Positions 44,868 to 55,954 of a DNA stretch of 64,000 nt are shown in pieces. The stretch is from Haematobia irritans. Its lineage: Eukaryota; Arthropoda; Insecta; Diptera; Muscidae. The stretch lies in NCBI RefSeq assembly GCF_050003625.1, contig NC_134397.1, forward strand, positions 271,182,070 through 271,246,069. Reading direction: 5' to 3'. The translations under genes and the position numbers were made by a program. Under the pieces are notes generated by a model. That model had not been told where the DNA came from and ran no database searches. It saw nothing but the letters and a program-made list of their open reading frames with translations. Each line of letters starts with the position of its first letter. The first letter of the stretch is position 1.

Positions 44868-45699
44868 ATGGAATTAAGTCGTAAACATTTTCGTGCGATT
44901 ATTTTTTACAGCTTTCAATAATAGAGGATCGATGAACTTAATTCAATTTTTGGTGATGAATCTCCGCCTGTTGGTATGACTGTTGGTATGATGAATTTAA
45001 CCGAGGTCGTAGTTCACTCCAAGACGAATTTCGTGAAGTTCGTCCAAAATTAGTGGTTGTTCCCGAAATCATTGATGTTGTGCCCTAACTGATATTACGA
45101 TCGACTTATCGTGATATTTAAACCTTAGGCATTAGTGAAACCAGTATTCATTCCCACACAATTTGCCAATCGCCTTAAAAAGGCTCGTCTCGATTGGGTG
45201 AAAGAAATACTTCTATGAAATTGTGAAAGGTGACGTACGATCCCGAAAGGAAACAGCAGTCGACTGTAGGTGTTTCAAGATGCATTTCGCGCACGAAACA
45301 CTTCCAAGCAAATTGTCGCCTATTTTTCGGAAAAAGTACCATTACAAAAACGCAGAACAGTCAATTATGAGTGGTATATATCGATTTGTCTTCCAAGAAA
45401 TCAGGAAAACCAACAGCCGAAGACGGATCAATCTTCACCAGGACAATGCAACTGGATTTTTGTGCACTCAAAACATCAATTTGATGAGTTATCCGCCGTA
45501 TGGTCTTGACTTGGCACTGAATCCATTATGTTTATTCCCGTACATAAAAAATAAGATGAGACATCAACGATTCTCGACACTTGTAAAAGCGCTTGATGCG
45601 TTCAGAATGCATGTTTTGGAAATACCTCAATCAGAGTGTCATAGTTATGTTAAGTCCTTACATAATAGGTTCAAACCCAAAAAAGTATGTAGAGCTTAA
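44868..45699 (+). pseudogene. Decayed mariner transposase
   Basis: Pieces in shifting frames match a mariner-type transposase. 44868-44920 starts MELSRKHFRAIIFY, part of the helix-turn-helix DNA-binding region. 44990-45060 gives FNRGRSSLQDEFRE. 45130-45160 gives GISETSIHS. 45374-45695 is an open stretch with VFQEIRKTNSRRRI, LHQDNATG, PPYGLDLALNPLCLFPYIKN and FRMHVLEIPQSE. In the active family the second and third catalytic carboxylates lie in an HHDNA block and an SPDLAPxDF block; here the second reads LDLALNP, so the third catalytic Asp is lost. Several frameshifts and stops are present, so the gene is dead. No other fly gene shares this set of motifs. The element's inverted ends were not found clearly. 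Confidence 0.85.
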
Positions 45700-45764
45700 T
45701 GGGTAATAGCTTGAAAACCCAATAAAGAGATTTTCGATGATTAATGTTTGTTTTTGATCTCTAA

Positions 45765-45981
45765 AAGGTATTAAGTTCGAATTTAGCCGCTAAAATCGAA
45801 AAAAAGCAGCAAAAACAGTATAAAATTATACCACTTTGATGCAAATTTAATTAAAACTTGATGGGGAATACCCCAAAGCACTTTTTAACAAAATTTATAA
45901 TCCTTATAATGGATTATTAGAGAAAAGTAATCATGAAAAAATGGCGATTTTAGCGGCGAAACTCTAACTTAATACTCACCT
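45765..45981. mobile_element. Harbinger-like MITE, copy 3 (diverged, about 217 bp)
   Basis: AAGGTATTAAGTTCGAATTT and the inverted end AGGTGAGTATTAAGTTAGAG, with TAA on the right flank (45982-45984). Internal CTTGATGGGGAATACCCCAA as in copies 1 and 2. Confidence 0.8.
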
Positions 45982-46026
45982 TAATGCGGAAATATAAAAA
46001 GCAACCTTCGTAGTATAACACGTCTT

Positions 46027-46090
46027 ATTATTAGCCAATATTCTCCGCTCCCGCTCCGGAGAAAAAAAAACCGCTCCGCTCCTCTTCGAG
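46027..46090. repeat. GGAGCGG-rich fragment (left part of a hAT-like element?)
   Basis: CTCCGCTCCCGCTCCGGAG and CCGCTCCGCTCCTC repeat the word found densely at 48497-48634. No CAGGG end is seen here, so it is truncated or internal. Confidence 0.5.
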
Positions 46091-46139
46091 AAAATTATAG
46101 TACAAACATTGTATTATTTGTTCAATTGAGTTTTATTTT

Positions 46140-46770
46140 ATTTAGAAAAATCGGGCGGTACATATATGGGATCTATAGCTAAATCTGAACCGATTTCGAT
46201 GATTTTTTGCACATATAGTTAGTGCTATAGAAGATTACATTTCGCCAACTTTGAGTAAGATCGGTTGATAAATAAGGGTTTTATGACCTAATTTGGCAAA
46301 ATCGGGCGATACATATATATGGGACCTACATCTAAATCTGAACCGATTTCGATGAAATTTTCAGACTTAAAGGGTAATACAGAAGATTATTTTACGACGA
46401 TCGGTTAGTAAAAAAGTGCAACGTGACCCCATTTGTCGAAATCGGGCAATACATATATATGGGAGCTATATCTAAATTTGATCCGATTTCTTCCAAATTC
46501 AATAACGTTCGTCCTTGTGTCCAAAAAAACTCCCTGTACCAAATTTCATCAAAATCGGTTAATAATTGCGACCGAAATCCTGTGAACAACAAATACATGG
46601 ACAGACGGACGGATGGACGGACGGACACCAAGTGCTAGATCGACTCAGTAGGTGATTCTGAGTCGATCGGTATATATTTTATGGGGTCTAAAATCAATAT
46701 TTCTTGTAGGCACATTTTTTGGCAGATCAAACTTATTATACCCTAACCACTATGTGGTTTAGGGTATAAT
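46140..46770 (+). mobile_element. DINE-TR1-like element, left-truncated
   Basis: About three diverged units of about 150 bp (ATCGGGCGGTACATATATGG at 46150, 46301 and 46441), then a GGACAGACGGACGGATGGAC microsatellite (46600-46626) and a terminal stem-loop (TTATACCCTAACCAC TAT GTGGTTTAGGGTATAA, 46736-46769). Same block order as the 39.6-kb element, but no left palindrome. Confidence 0.7.
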
Positions 46771-47562
46771 GACTTTAAAACAATGTGTTGAAACATATTA
46801 TTAATTTTGAAGATTTTTTCAGAAATATTAAATCAATTTTGACTTCATTAAAACGAAATTTGCATTCATGTTAGGATACACATTTTTATGTCGAATCACT
46901 TAGCTATAAGGATAAACAGACTTCATTGAAAAGTTTAGAGACTTTTAGACAAGGAAAAACTTTTTTTCTGAGAAATACGTCTTCTATTCTAAGCAAAATT
47001 CGTATTTTAAGCAGGTGAAATATTTGGCCTCCCGACAATATTCTTTGCGGTGCACCATCTACTATTTAATATGTGATAGAAACCAAATTTATGAAAATGG
47101 ACCAAAATGGACCAAATTCTGTTTGGTCTGACCATCGGACCAAATTTAAAAATTAGAAATCTTTTGCACCAATTTTGGTCCGATCGGACCAAAACGGCAA
47201 CGCTGATTGGAATTGAAAGTCTATACACAGAGTAGAAGTAACTACTCTCCGAAAGTTTTTTTGTTTTGCAACAGACGTAGAGAAGAGGTTTTGTTATATT
47301 TGTAATGTGTGTGTGTGTATGTTTATGTTTGCAACAACCTCCATCGACATCAGTCCGTGGTATACCTACGAATATTCTTACTCACATCTAGTGTTACCTA
47401 ATTTCGCTTTTTTCCCCTTTATTGTATAATAAATGTATATGCGCACATTTTTCAACCAAAATTTAAACTATCCATAATTTTAATTAAATTTTCGAGAACT
47501 AATATCAGAAATAAGAGAATGCTAGGATATAGTACAATAGTAAAGCAATATGAATGTCCTTA
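46771..47562. other. Non-coding with 22-bp palindrome
   Basis: About 46780-47030 resembles the left half of family A (CTTCATTGAAAAGTTTAGAG, CCTCCCGACAATATTC). Around 47090-47200 the word TGGACCAAA/TTTGGTCC is repeated, including the perfect palindrome at 47173-47194. No gene. Confidence 0.4.
47173..47194. repeat. 22-bp perfect palindrome
   Basis: Core TGGTCCGATCGGACCA, perfect over 22 bp; half-sites TGGACCAAA recur at 47100-47150. Could be a subterminal transposase-binding cluster of a hAT-like element, given the nearby CGGCAACGCTG. Confidence 0.8.
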
Positions 47563-48173
47563 CACTGAAAAAAAGCATGCCCGGTTCCAAAGATTTTGTC
47601 TTTACTTTAACAGTAAGGATACTTTAAAGACGTAATTCTCTTTTAAATTTGGGGGTTATGTACTTGCTTCTAGGAAGCAAATGTTAATTTTTCATTTTTT
47701 TAGATTTTTTCGTCAGTTGTTATCAAAATCCTTTAAAAACGAGTTAACGAGTTATTTTTTTCCATATTAAGACTCGACTTCCAGTAGAAATTATGCTATG
47801 TTTCAAGTAAAAAGCGTCTTTAAAATAAAGTGTTGAAAAACATGTCTTATTTTTAACGATTTTTTGCTTTGTATGCAAGATGCAAAAAGGAAACAAATTT
47901 AAAGACAATTTTATTAATTTTAAAGAATTTTTCTTAATTATTAAAGTCACGTTGACCTTACCTCAAAAATTTTATCTTTCATGTTATGATACACATTTTT
48001 AAGTAAAATCACTTAATTATAAGGACATTACAACTTCATTCAAAAGTTTATTGCCTTTTGGACAAGAAAAAAAACTTTATTTTAGAGAAATGCGTCTTCC
48101 ATGTTAAACAAAATTTGCATTCTTATTCTAAGGACATGGAATCTTTGACTTCACGACAATATTTTTTTCAGTG
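47563..48173. mobile_element. Family A element, full copy (611 bp)
   Basis: Terminal repeats CACTGAAAAAAA at both ends in inverted orientation, TA target duplication (47561-47562, 48174-48175). Internal landmarks GCATGCCCGGTTCCAAAGAT and TTTCAAGTAAAAAGCGTC. No ORF. A Tc1/mariner-type non-autonomous element is the simplest reading. Confidence 0.85.
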
Positions 48174-48496
48174 TAGAAAACTAAAAAATTAAATATAAAT
48201 AAGATCGTTTAATTGCATTTATTTGACGTTCATTACAAACATCTTTGTAGTAATACGGGATGAAATTGATCGAAAGTACTGTTGTTACTTTTACAACACA
48301 TACTAGAGATATATTTTGACATTTGCCGTTTTTGAAAACAATTACTAAAAAAACACGTTGTGTTTTCCCCAATGTACGTACGTACAAAAATACATATCGT
48401 ACATTTTAAACGTTTGCTCACACTACGCTAAGTACTAGCTAAATTTGAAATTACCTCACAGTGTAATTTCAAAGTTACACATTTCATTCAAGTAAT

Positions 48497-48634
48497 ATTT
48501 TATTCGGAGCGGAGCGGTTTTTCATTTGGAAACCGCTCCGCTCCCGCTCCGCTCCGGATTTTAGAAATGCCGCTCCCGCTCCGGCTAAAAAAGGGCTTGC
48601 TCCGCTCCGCTCTACGCTCCGCTCCGGATCCCTG
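48497..48634. mobile_element. hAT-like terminus with dense GGAGCGG subterminal repeats
   Basis: About a dozen copies of GGAGCGG/CCGCTCC in 135 bp, ending GGATCCCTG, whose inverse CAGGGATCC is a typical hAT end. GC content here is far above the surroundings. The other end may be the truncated fragment at 46027. Confidence 0.6.
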
Positions 48635-49783
48635 ATCACCAACATTTAAAATTAAATCAAATAATAGCTGTCACCATAAAGGATGTCATCTTCATATTCC
48701 ATACAAATGAAAACGGAAATTCCTTGGATTATTATTTCCATTACATTCTAATAGTCGATATTAACTACAGACAAATAATTGGCGTTGAGTATAAATTTAT
48801 AAATTCCAGTTTTTTCGTCTCTCAAACTAGATTGTGGGCATTAATATAGCGACTCGTTATTCCGAGTGTTTTGATTAAAAACATGTGTTTGGTGAACACC
48901 AGCGTACACAAAACACATACATGCTCTCATTCCTATAGAAACAATCTTGTTATACACATGTAATTTCCAGCTATAAAAATCTACTTCATATCAATGTGAA
49001 ACCAAAGCAGAAACTGATGGGAATGCCATTTTTCCAATTGATTGTAAGCGCCATCGTTTCAATCGATAGAGTTATTTGTGGAAACAAAGTGGGTTGTCTC
49101 CCATCATATAGGACGCCAAAGTGAAAAGTAATGTGAACGATTTTAATGAAGGAAGGAAGGAGGAAGAGATAGAGAGAGAGAGAAAGAAGGGGTTGCCAGT
49201 AAAGGAGATTTTAGCTAAAATTGCCTGTGAACTGTGACATACATTTTTCTCTCCCTTACTCACTCTCTCTCTCTCTTTCTCTGCTCTCTCCTACCCCTTG
49301 TTGCACAGCGGGAAACGGAAATGAAATCAAACGAGGAAATTGTTCACGAAGTCTAAATATTTATGGCTTAACAACAGTGAAGCCATTATTAATATTATTT
49401 GAAATATTTATTTTCTGTTTCGTTTATACAAAAGGAAAAACCTTAATTGTTTTTCTTCTGAAAAGTTGGTAAGAGAGAAAGGTATACTACTGAATAATGC
49501 CTGTAATTTCCTTTTCTTATGCCAGGCTATTATTTGGCGGAATGATTAACGGTGAAGTTTTCCTGATTGTCATAGTTTACCGCTAAACTTTGCCACAGTG
49601 GTTAGTTAGATGGAAAAACACAATGAAAATAACTATTTGTTGACAAAATATAATAGACGAAAAGTTACTTTCAATATTTTGAAAATCAAGAAAAGCTCAC
49701 CATTGCAAGAGTCGAAAGATGGTTTTAAGCAAGACGAAAGTTCGACAGTTACAAAAGTCGAATGAGAAATTTAAAATGTCTAA
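48635..49783. other. Non-coding with GA and CT tracts
   Basis: A GA-rich tract (49146-49190) and a CT-rich tract (49245-49300) lie 55 bp apart on the same strand and could pair or bind GAGA factor. No supported gene. Confidence 0.4.
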
Positions 49784-50131
49784 AGGCCGACACACAATGA
49801 ACACGTCGCTTAATTCTTCGCTATATTCTTTGCTTTGAAAAAAGTTGAAGCACACGTAATTATATGAGCCTGCACACAATAAATGTAAGCTTGGCGCCAA
49901 AGCTTCAAAAAAAGTTTAAAATATTTTAACTTTTTGGGCTTTGGTAGGCTGTTTTGGTTTTGACCTTAAAAACATTTGTTGCTTCCAGGTTTGTAATTGA
50001 CAATATAAATTTGTTTATGTTTATGAAGCGAGCATTGCGCTTTTCTATGTGTGTTGGAAAAAATAAAGCCGCTTTAAAGCAAAGAAAAAAGCTAAACCAT
50101 ACGTCTGCTTTTTTTCATTGTGTTTCGGCCT
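49784..50131. mobile_element. Harbinger-like MITE of a second family (348 bp)
   Basis: Ends AGGCCGACACACAATGAA and, inverted, AGGCCGAAACACAATGAA. TAA duplicated at 49781-49783 and 50132-50134. Internal GCTTTGAAAAAAG and TTTAAAGCAAAGAAAAAAGC also form inverted pairs. No transposase. Confidence 0.8.
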
Positions 50132-50134
50132 TAA

Positions 50135-52114
50135 AGGCTTTCTAAGAGTATGAAATTTGATTTAAAAAATTTAGTATTTTTTGTCCCTTTTTTTAGAAAT
50201 GACCGTTTTTTTGTGGATATTTCTGTTACTAAAACTCTTAATAATTGTAAATTCCTCAAAATCGCTATAATATTGTCCAGTTTATTGGTTTTATTGAAAG
50301 ATGCCATTTTATTTGGCACAATATTTTCAAGAGAAGCTTTTTTCATTATCTTCCAAAAGTTATTGGCAATCACTGTACGGGATCCCCTTGTCGTACATTT
50401 GTACGATTAACCAAAGTGACATTAATCATATGCCATTACTGCTTGTTTTTTGGTCGATATGATGACGACAATCGTCAAAGAAACATTAATCGTTTTAAGT
50501 GTAAGCAACGATAGAGTAGAATTGGTTTTACTGATATTAGAAATAACGCCATTTAATGGAAGTCAGTTAATATTTTCTCATTGGTTTGGAGTAAAAAACA
50601 ACCAGTAACCCCGTTGGCGACCAAGTGGCATATAGTCCGATTGATAGACATCATAAGACTGACCGTTTTGGGCTTTAACTGGCTTCTTCTATTTCAAATG
50701 TGTGTTTCAATGAAAAACTAATGGAATATGTACAGATTTTCCATCACATAGTCTATGGTTGTGACCATGTTGAAGGTCATTGTACGTTATTGGTACTAAT
50801 ACTGGCTTTTGTGTGAAATGCCAATGGTGAGGATTTCTTAAAGAAAGAATAAATTGTTATAAAAATTTACGGGTACCTGACTGTCTTGAGTGAGGTAATG
50901 GTTTAGTCCAACTATCGTTTGAAACATTCGACTTTTGCGATTATTCAAATCAAATTAAATGAATGCCATTTAAATTAAATGAAAGTCTTATAAAATAAAT
51001 TGAATTAAACTAAAGAAGAAGAATTTGAATTATATTTTAATAGAAATTAGGATATTTGTAAGTCTCATGTTTTGCATGCTATGTAATCAATTTGGCCGAA
51101 TGAGGCTTCTGGATTATGAAAGTAAATAAATAAATGAAATGAATGAAAAGTAATTTTAAATAAAATGTTTTTGGTATGTTGTTTAATGGGCTTTCAATAA
51201 ATATAAAAATAAAATGATTTAAATTAAGAATAATTAATGCACTCTTTGGATAGGGCATTCTTAAATTATTTTTACACATAATCACACAGATATACCAATA
51301 TCTATTTTCACTCTCTTGCTATCTATTGACTTACAAATGTCTCTCTAGAAAATTATAATAGATTTTATAATAATTTAAACATTATATACTCATAGATTTA
51401 TTGTTCGGACATAGTGATAACATTTGTTTTTGTTGCAATGATGTGCCAATTTGATAATTGAAGAAAGACTCAAAGCCATGGCACAGATCAAAGAAAATAT
51501 TGTAACTGTGCCAACACGAATGGATTTTTTGTGATGTAGTTGCTAATTATCTCAACTATTAGCCATGAGACAGGACAAAAAAGTGTGTATAAAATGGCCT
51601 ATGTAAAAGGTCTTAAATAAGAAATACCAGATGGATACCATTGACAATGAATATTTTCAAAATTAAAGAAAAACGAAATGTTTTGTGTCCAGTCTCTTGT
51701 GGATATCAGTGAGTTGTCATTGGCTTAAATTATATATTGGAAAATTCATCAAACACTCTGCGAAAGACTTGAATTAGCCCTTATATATTTTTGACTGAGG
51801 ATTGACAACATGAAATCTTTGTTGAATTAGCTATGATAGTCTTAAAGAGTTAGGTTAGGTTAAAGTGGCAGCCCGATTAAGTTTCAAGCTCACTTAGACT
51901 ATTCAGTCCATTGTGATATCTTAAAGAGTTTATTGTACGAGACTTACGAGATGAGGTACATTTCGTGGTCGGGATATTGCAGCTTTGAGCAATGCACACA
52001 ACATCACGAAACAGTACAGATCACTGGGTTCCATCACAAAACGTCTCAGAGTTACGTTTTGTTTTAGTAGAATGGCGGATAAGTTACTTATTTTGTCCCA
52101 AGCGAAAACTATCC
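50135..52114. other. AT-rich non-coding DNA with a family H end
   Basis: No gene. 51849-51925 (GTTAGGTTAGGTTAAAGTGG, CTCACTTAGACTATTCAGTC) is an isolated end of family H. The rest has no recognised feature. Confidence 0.4.
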
Positions 52115-52447
52115 AAAATTTATACCAACCATCTATGTTCGATAGAGTTGCAGTTTCCATAAATTAACTGAGATTAAAAAAATATAAAAAATACGTCGTT
52201 CTCAATTCAAAATACCATATTTATGCGTGTGAACATGTTTTTATGGAAACGAATTGCAAGCTACATAGAAACCCTTTTATACCAAAATTTATACCAACCA
52301 TCTATGTTCGATAGAGTTGCAGTTTCCATAAATTAACTGAGATTAAAAAAATATAAAAAATACGTCGTTCTCAATTCAAAATACCATATTTATGCGTGTG
52401 AACATGTTTTTATGGAAACGAATTGCAAGCTACATAGAAACCCTTTT
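52115..52447. repeat. Tandem duplication, 2 x 168 bp
   Basis: From CAAAATTTATACCAACCATC to GCTACATAGAAACCCTTTT, two back-to-back copies that I could not distinguish by eye. Very recent duplication. Confidence 0.92.
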
Positions 52448-53179
52448 TTGGGCCTAATCCCGTGTCTTCAGCGAATTTTTATTAGTATTTTTTAGTCATT
52501 TATGTCGGCCGATAAGATAAATTTGAATTCATTTGTGTATGACGTATGCGGATCACCCATAAATTATCTCCGTACTGTATATACGGTTTAATAGTTCAAT
52601 TTAGAAACAATCCGTCAGTCCGTCTCTTCTTCTGTCTATATATCATGATATTATGTGTCACGGGAATGAACGAAATTGAATCAATATATATGTTATGATC
52701 ATTTCGAGGGCACAATTAAGTTCACATACTGATGCGTGCTTTTTATATCAATTTTTTAATTAATATTTATGGGGACATCAGTATTGGGTTATATAAAAGT
52801 TCCAGTAAGAAGAGTTTTTGAGTAAAACCAACTAATTCAAGAGGACGAGGGACGGCTATTTTACGAGTTGTTTGGCTTTCGTTTCTCGAACTCTACGGGT
52901 CGTCCGCTTTAAGGCTTGTCTTCAAGGCCAAACTTTCCATTTGTGGGCTTCGCGAGCCATTTTTGTACGGGGCACTAATTCATTGTTTATTTGTATTTAT
53001 TATGCCGTTCAAGCAAACATCATATATTTTTACACACTCTATTTTATTTCAATTTCAACAATAAGTAATTATTCCATATTTACATCGTGCCCATCAAATG
53101 TACAAACGCAGACCTCATGTAACTGCAAATAAAAATAAATGATCAATATAGAAAAATGCAGAACAAAAAACAGGTACAT
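52448..53179. other. Non-coding
   Basis: No supported gene. 52600-52640 has CGTCAGTCCGTCTCTTCTTC, perhaps a remnant of a GTCY microsatellite. 52850-52960 is somewhat GC-richer without a good ORF. Confidence 0.35.
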
Positions 53180-53464
53180 TTTTATACCCTCCACCATAGG
53201 ATGGGGGTATATTAACTTTGTCATTCCGTTTGTAACACATCGAAATATTGCTCTAAGACCCCATAAAGTATATATATTCTGGGTCGTGGTGAAATTCTGA
53301 GTCGATCTAAGCATGTCCGTCCGTCCGTCCGTCTGTCCGTCTGTCCGTCTGTCCGGCTGTCCGTCCGTCTGTGGAAATCACGCTAACTTCCGAACGAAAC
53401 TAGCTATCGACTTGAAACTTGGCACAAGTAGTTGTTATTGATGTAGGTCAGATGGTATTGAAAA

Positions 53465-54380
53465 TGGGCCATATCGGCCCACGTTTACGTATAGCCCCCA
53501 TATAAACCGATCCCCAAATTTGGCTTGCGGAGCCTTCCGGAGCAGCAAAATTCATCCGATCCGGTTGAAATTTGGTACGTGGTCTAAGTATACGGTCTCT
53601 AACAACCATGCAAAAATTGGTCCATATCGGTCCATAATTATATATAGCCCCCATATAAACCGATCCCCAGATTTGACCTCCGGAGCCTCTTGGAGGGGCA
53701 AAATTCATCCGATCCAGTTGAAATTTGGTACCTGATGTTAGTATACGGTCTCTAACAACCATGCAAAAATTGGTCCATATCGGTCCATAAATATATATAG
53801 CTCCCATATAAACCGATCCCCAGATTTGACCTCCGGAGCCTCTTGGAGGGGCAAAATTCATCCGATCCGGTTGAAATTTGGTACCTGATGTTAGTATACG
53901 GTCTCTAACAACCATGCAAAAACTGATCCATATCGGTCCATAATTATATATAGCTCCCATATAAACCGATCCCCAGATTTGACCTCCGGAGCCTCTTGGA
54001 GGGGCAAAATTCATCCGATCCGTTTGAAATTGGGTACCTGATGTTAGTATACGGTCTCTAACAAGCATGCAAAAATTGGTCCATATCGGTCCATAATTAT
54101 ATATAGCTCCCATATAAACCGATCCCCAGATTTGAACTCTGGAGCCTCTTGGATGAGCAAAATTCATCCGATCCAATTGAAATTTAGTACGTGGTGTTAG
54201 TATATGGTCTCTAACAACCATGCAAAAATTGGTCCATATCGGTCCATAATTATATATAGCTCCCATATAAACCGATCCCCAGATTTGACCTCCGGAGCCT
54301 CTTGGAGGAGCAAAAGTCATCCGATGCGGTTGAAATTTGGTACATTTCGTTAGTATATGGCCTCTAACAGCCATGTAAAA
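53465..54380. repeat. 153-bp tandem array of the second DINE-type element
   Basis: Units contain TATAGCTCCCATATAAACCG, ATCCCCAGATTTGACCTCCG, GAGCCTCTTGGAGGGGC and GGTCTCTAACAACCATGC. Each is 153 bp, all one type. Reverse-complemented, they align at the TATATGGGGGCTATA and GGACCGATA landmarks with the units at 40-41.4 kb, so the two arrays descend from one monomer. Confidence 0.85.
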
Positions 54381-54384
54381 ATTG

Positions 54385-54770
54385 TAAAATTTTATTACTA
54401 TAGAAAGTTTTGTCAAAATGTCATTTCTATAGAAAGTTTTGTAAAAAGTTTATTTCTATAGCAATGTTTGTCAACATTTTATTTCCATAGAAAATTTTGT
54501 CAAAATTTTATTTCTATAGAAAATTTTGTAAAAAATTTATTTCTATAGAACATTTTGTCATCATTTTATTTCTATAGAAAATTTAGTCAACATTTTATTT
54601 CTATAGAAACTTTTGTCGAAATTTTATTGCTATAGAAAATTTTGTCAACATTTTACTTCCATAGAAAATTTTGTCAACATTTTATTTCTATAGAAAATTT
54701 TGTCAAGTTTTTATTTCTATAGAAAATTTTGTCAAAATTTTATTTCTATAGAAAATTTTGTCAAACTGAA
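54385..54770. repeat. 29-bp satellite array inside the DINE-type element
   Basis: About 13 units of TTTCTATAGAAAATTTTGTC plus AAAATTTTA. Same unit as the array in the hAT element at 29590-29880. Confidence 0.9.
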
Positions 54771-55144
54771 TTATATAAGTATTTAATCGGCCTTTTTTTG
54801 TTTAATATATACCCCTTATGGACTAACTTACAATTTAGAAGACAGTGTTAAAAAGTTTTACGATACCTTGCCATCGGCAAGTGTTATCGCAACCCAAGTA
54901 ATTCGATTGTGGATGACAGCCTTTAGTAGAAGTTCCTACGCAATCCATGGTGGAGGGTACATAAGATTCGGCCTGGCCGAACTTACGGCCGTATATACTT
55001 GTTTCAATTACACTTTCCTTTTTTGTCTTCACATAAAACCACGTGCCACTTCTGAATAAATAAATTAACACAAAACAGTAAATCCGTATTCTCCGTCCAT
55101 TCCAAGAAACAATCAACACACGACTGACGCGCAAAATGAAAATC

Positions 55145-55560
55145 GTGTGTACCTGCTCAATATTTTTATAAAATTATTTTCGCTGCAAAAAAATTAAAAA
55201 ATTAAATGGTCACGAAAACAATGTAAATGGTCTTTATGACCATGTAACGGCTCTAGACATGTCTATACTTAACATATAAAAATACTTTTTTTCCTAAAAA
55301 AAGTAAAAAATTGAACGGTCAGGTACATGATTTCCCGGCCATTTAATGGTCTCAAATTCTATCATTTAAATGATAGAGCATGTTTGCGGTATTTGAGAAC
55401 CATTCAAATGCTTATTTCCACCATACATTTTTCTCCGCTCGAAAACTATTTTTACAAAGACAAAATACATGGTTTTCGCGGCAATTACATGCTCTAGATA
55501 AGCATTAAATGGATGCGGCAATCATGTCCAAACATGGTTTTTCTGTGCGTGTAGAATCAG
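55145..55560. repeat. Family G repeat, longer copy
   Basis: 55335-55555 aligns with 24125-24345. Extra sequence on the left (55185-55320) starts GCTGCAAAAAAATTAAAAAA and contains ATGGTCACGAAAACAATG and GACCATGTAACGG, suggesting the 24-kb copy is truncated. Confidence 0.75.
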
Positions 55561-55639
55561 TTTACCTGTGGTAAGAATTGTGGCCTTCAAACGGCCAACA
55601 AAACCACTCGCGGCACGAAAGTGGTATTTTAGCCACCTT

Positions 55640-55900
55640 TTTGGTGTAAGGTGAGTTTCCCTTAAAGTAAAGAAAACAAATTTTATTTTAAGAAATCATT
55701 TGCAAAATAAGCTAAGATATTGAATATTTTGATTAAAAAAGGTTCAAAAATAGGTTAATACTTATTTTGAGGATGCTGCATCTTTGGTTTAAAGTTTTTT
55801 GTTTGAAAATAAGAGATTTTTTGCTTTGAAGTATTTTTTATAATTTATATTTTTAAACTGACATTTATTTGTACATAAATACATGTGCTTTTCTAGCCAA
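55640..55900. repeat. Family E repeat
   Basis: AAGAAATCATTTGCAAAATA, GCATCTTTGGTTTAAAG and TGACATTTATTTGTACATAA are shared in order with 60320-60500. Non-coding. Confidence 0.6.
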
Positions 55901-55954
55901 ATATAAACCATCTTTCTATCACGCTAGAATTCCACCACGAACAACATTATTACT

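Larger units (their letters stand above)
53180..55004 (-). mobile_element. DINE-TR1-like element, full, minus orientation
   Basis: Read on the minus strand: end AACAAGTATATACGGCCGTAAG with the palindrome GTTCGGCCAGGCCGAAT; ACCCTCCACCATGGATTG; a 29-bp satellite array (54385-54770); six to seven tandem 153-bp units (about 53465-54380); a GTCY microsatellite (CCGTCCGTCCGTCTGTCC, 53316-53373); and a terminal stem-loop (TATACCC...GGGTATA, 53183-53211). Shares ends and block order with the 39.6-kb element. A 322-codon open frame across the array is a by-product of the 51-codon period. Confidence 0.75.

Noticed and set aside
53448..54416. 322-codon open frame on the minus strand
   Set aside because: It is a 51-residue unit repeated through a 153-bp tandem array inside a DINE-like element; no domain, no start context, and it is explained by the period being divisible by three.
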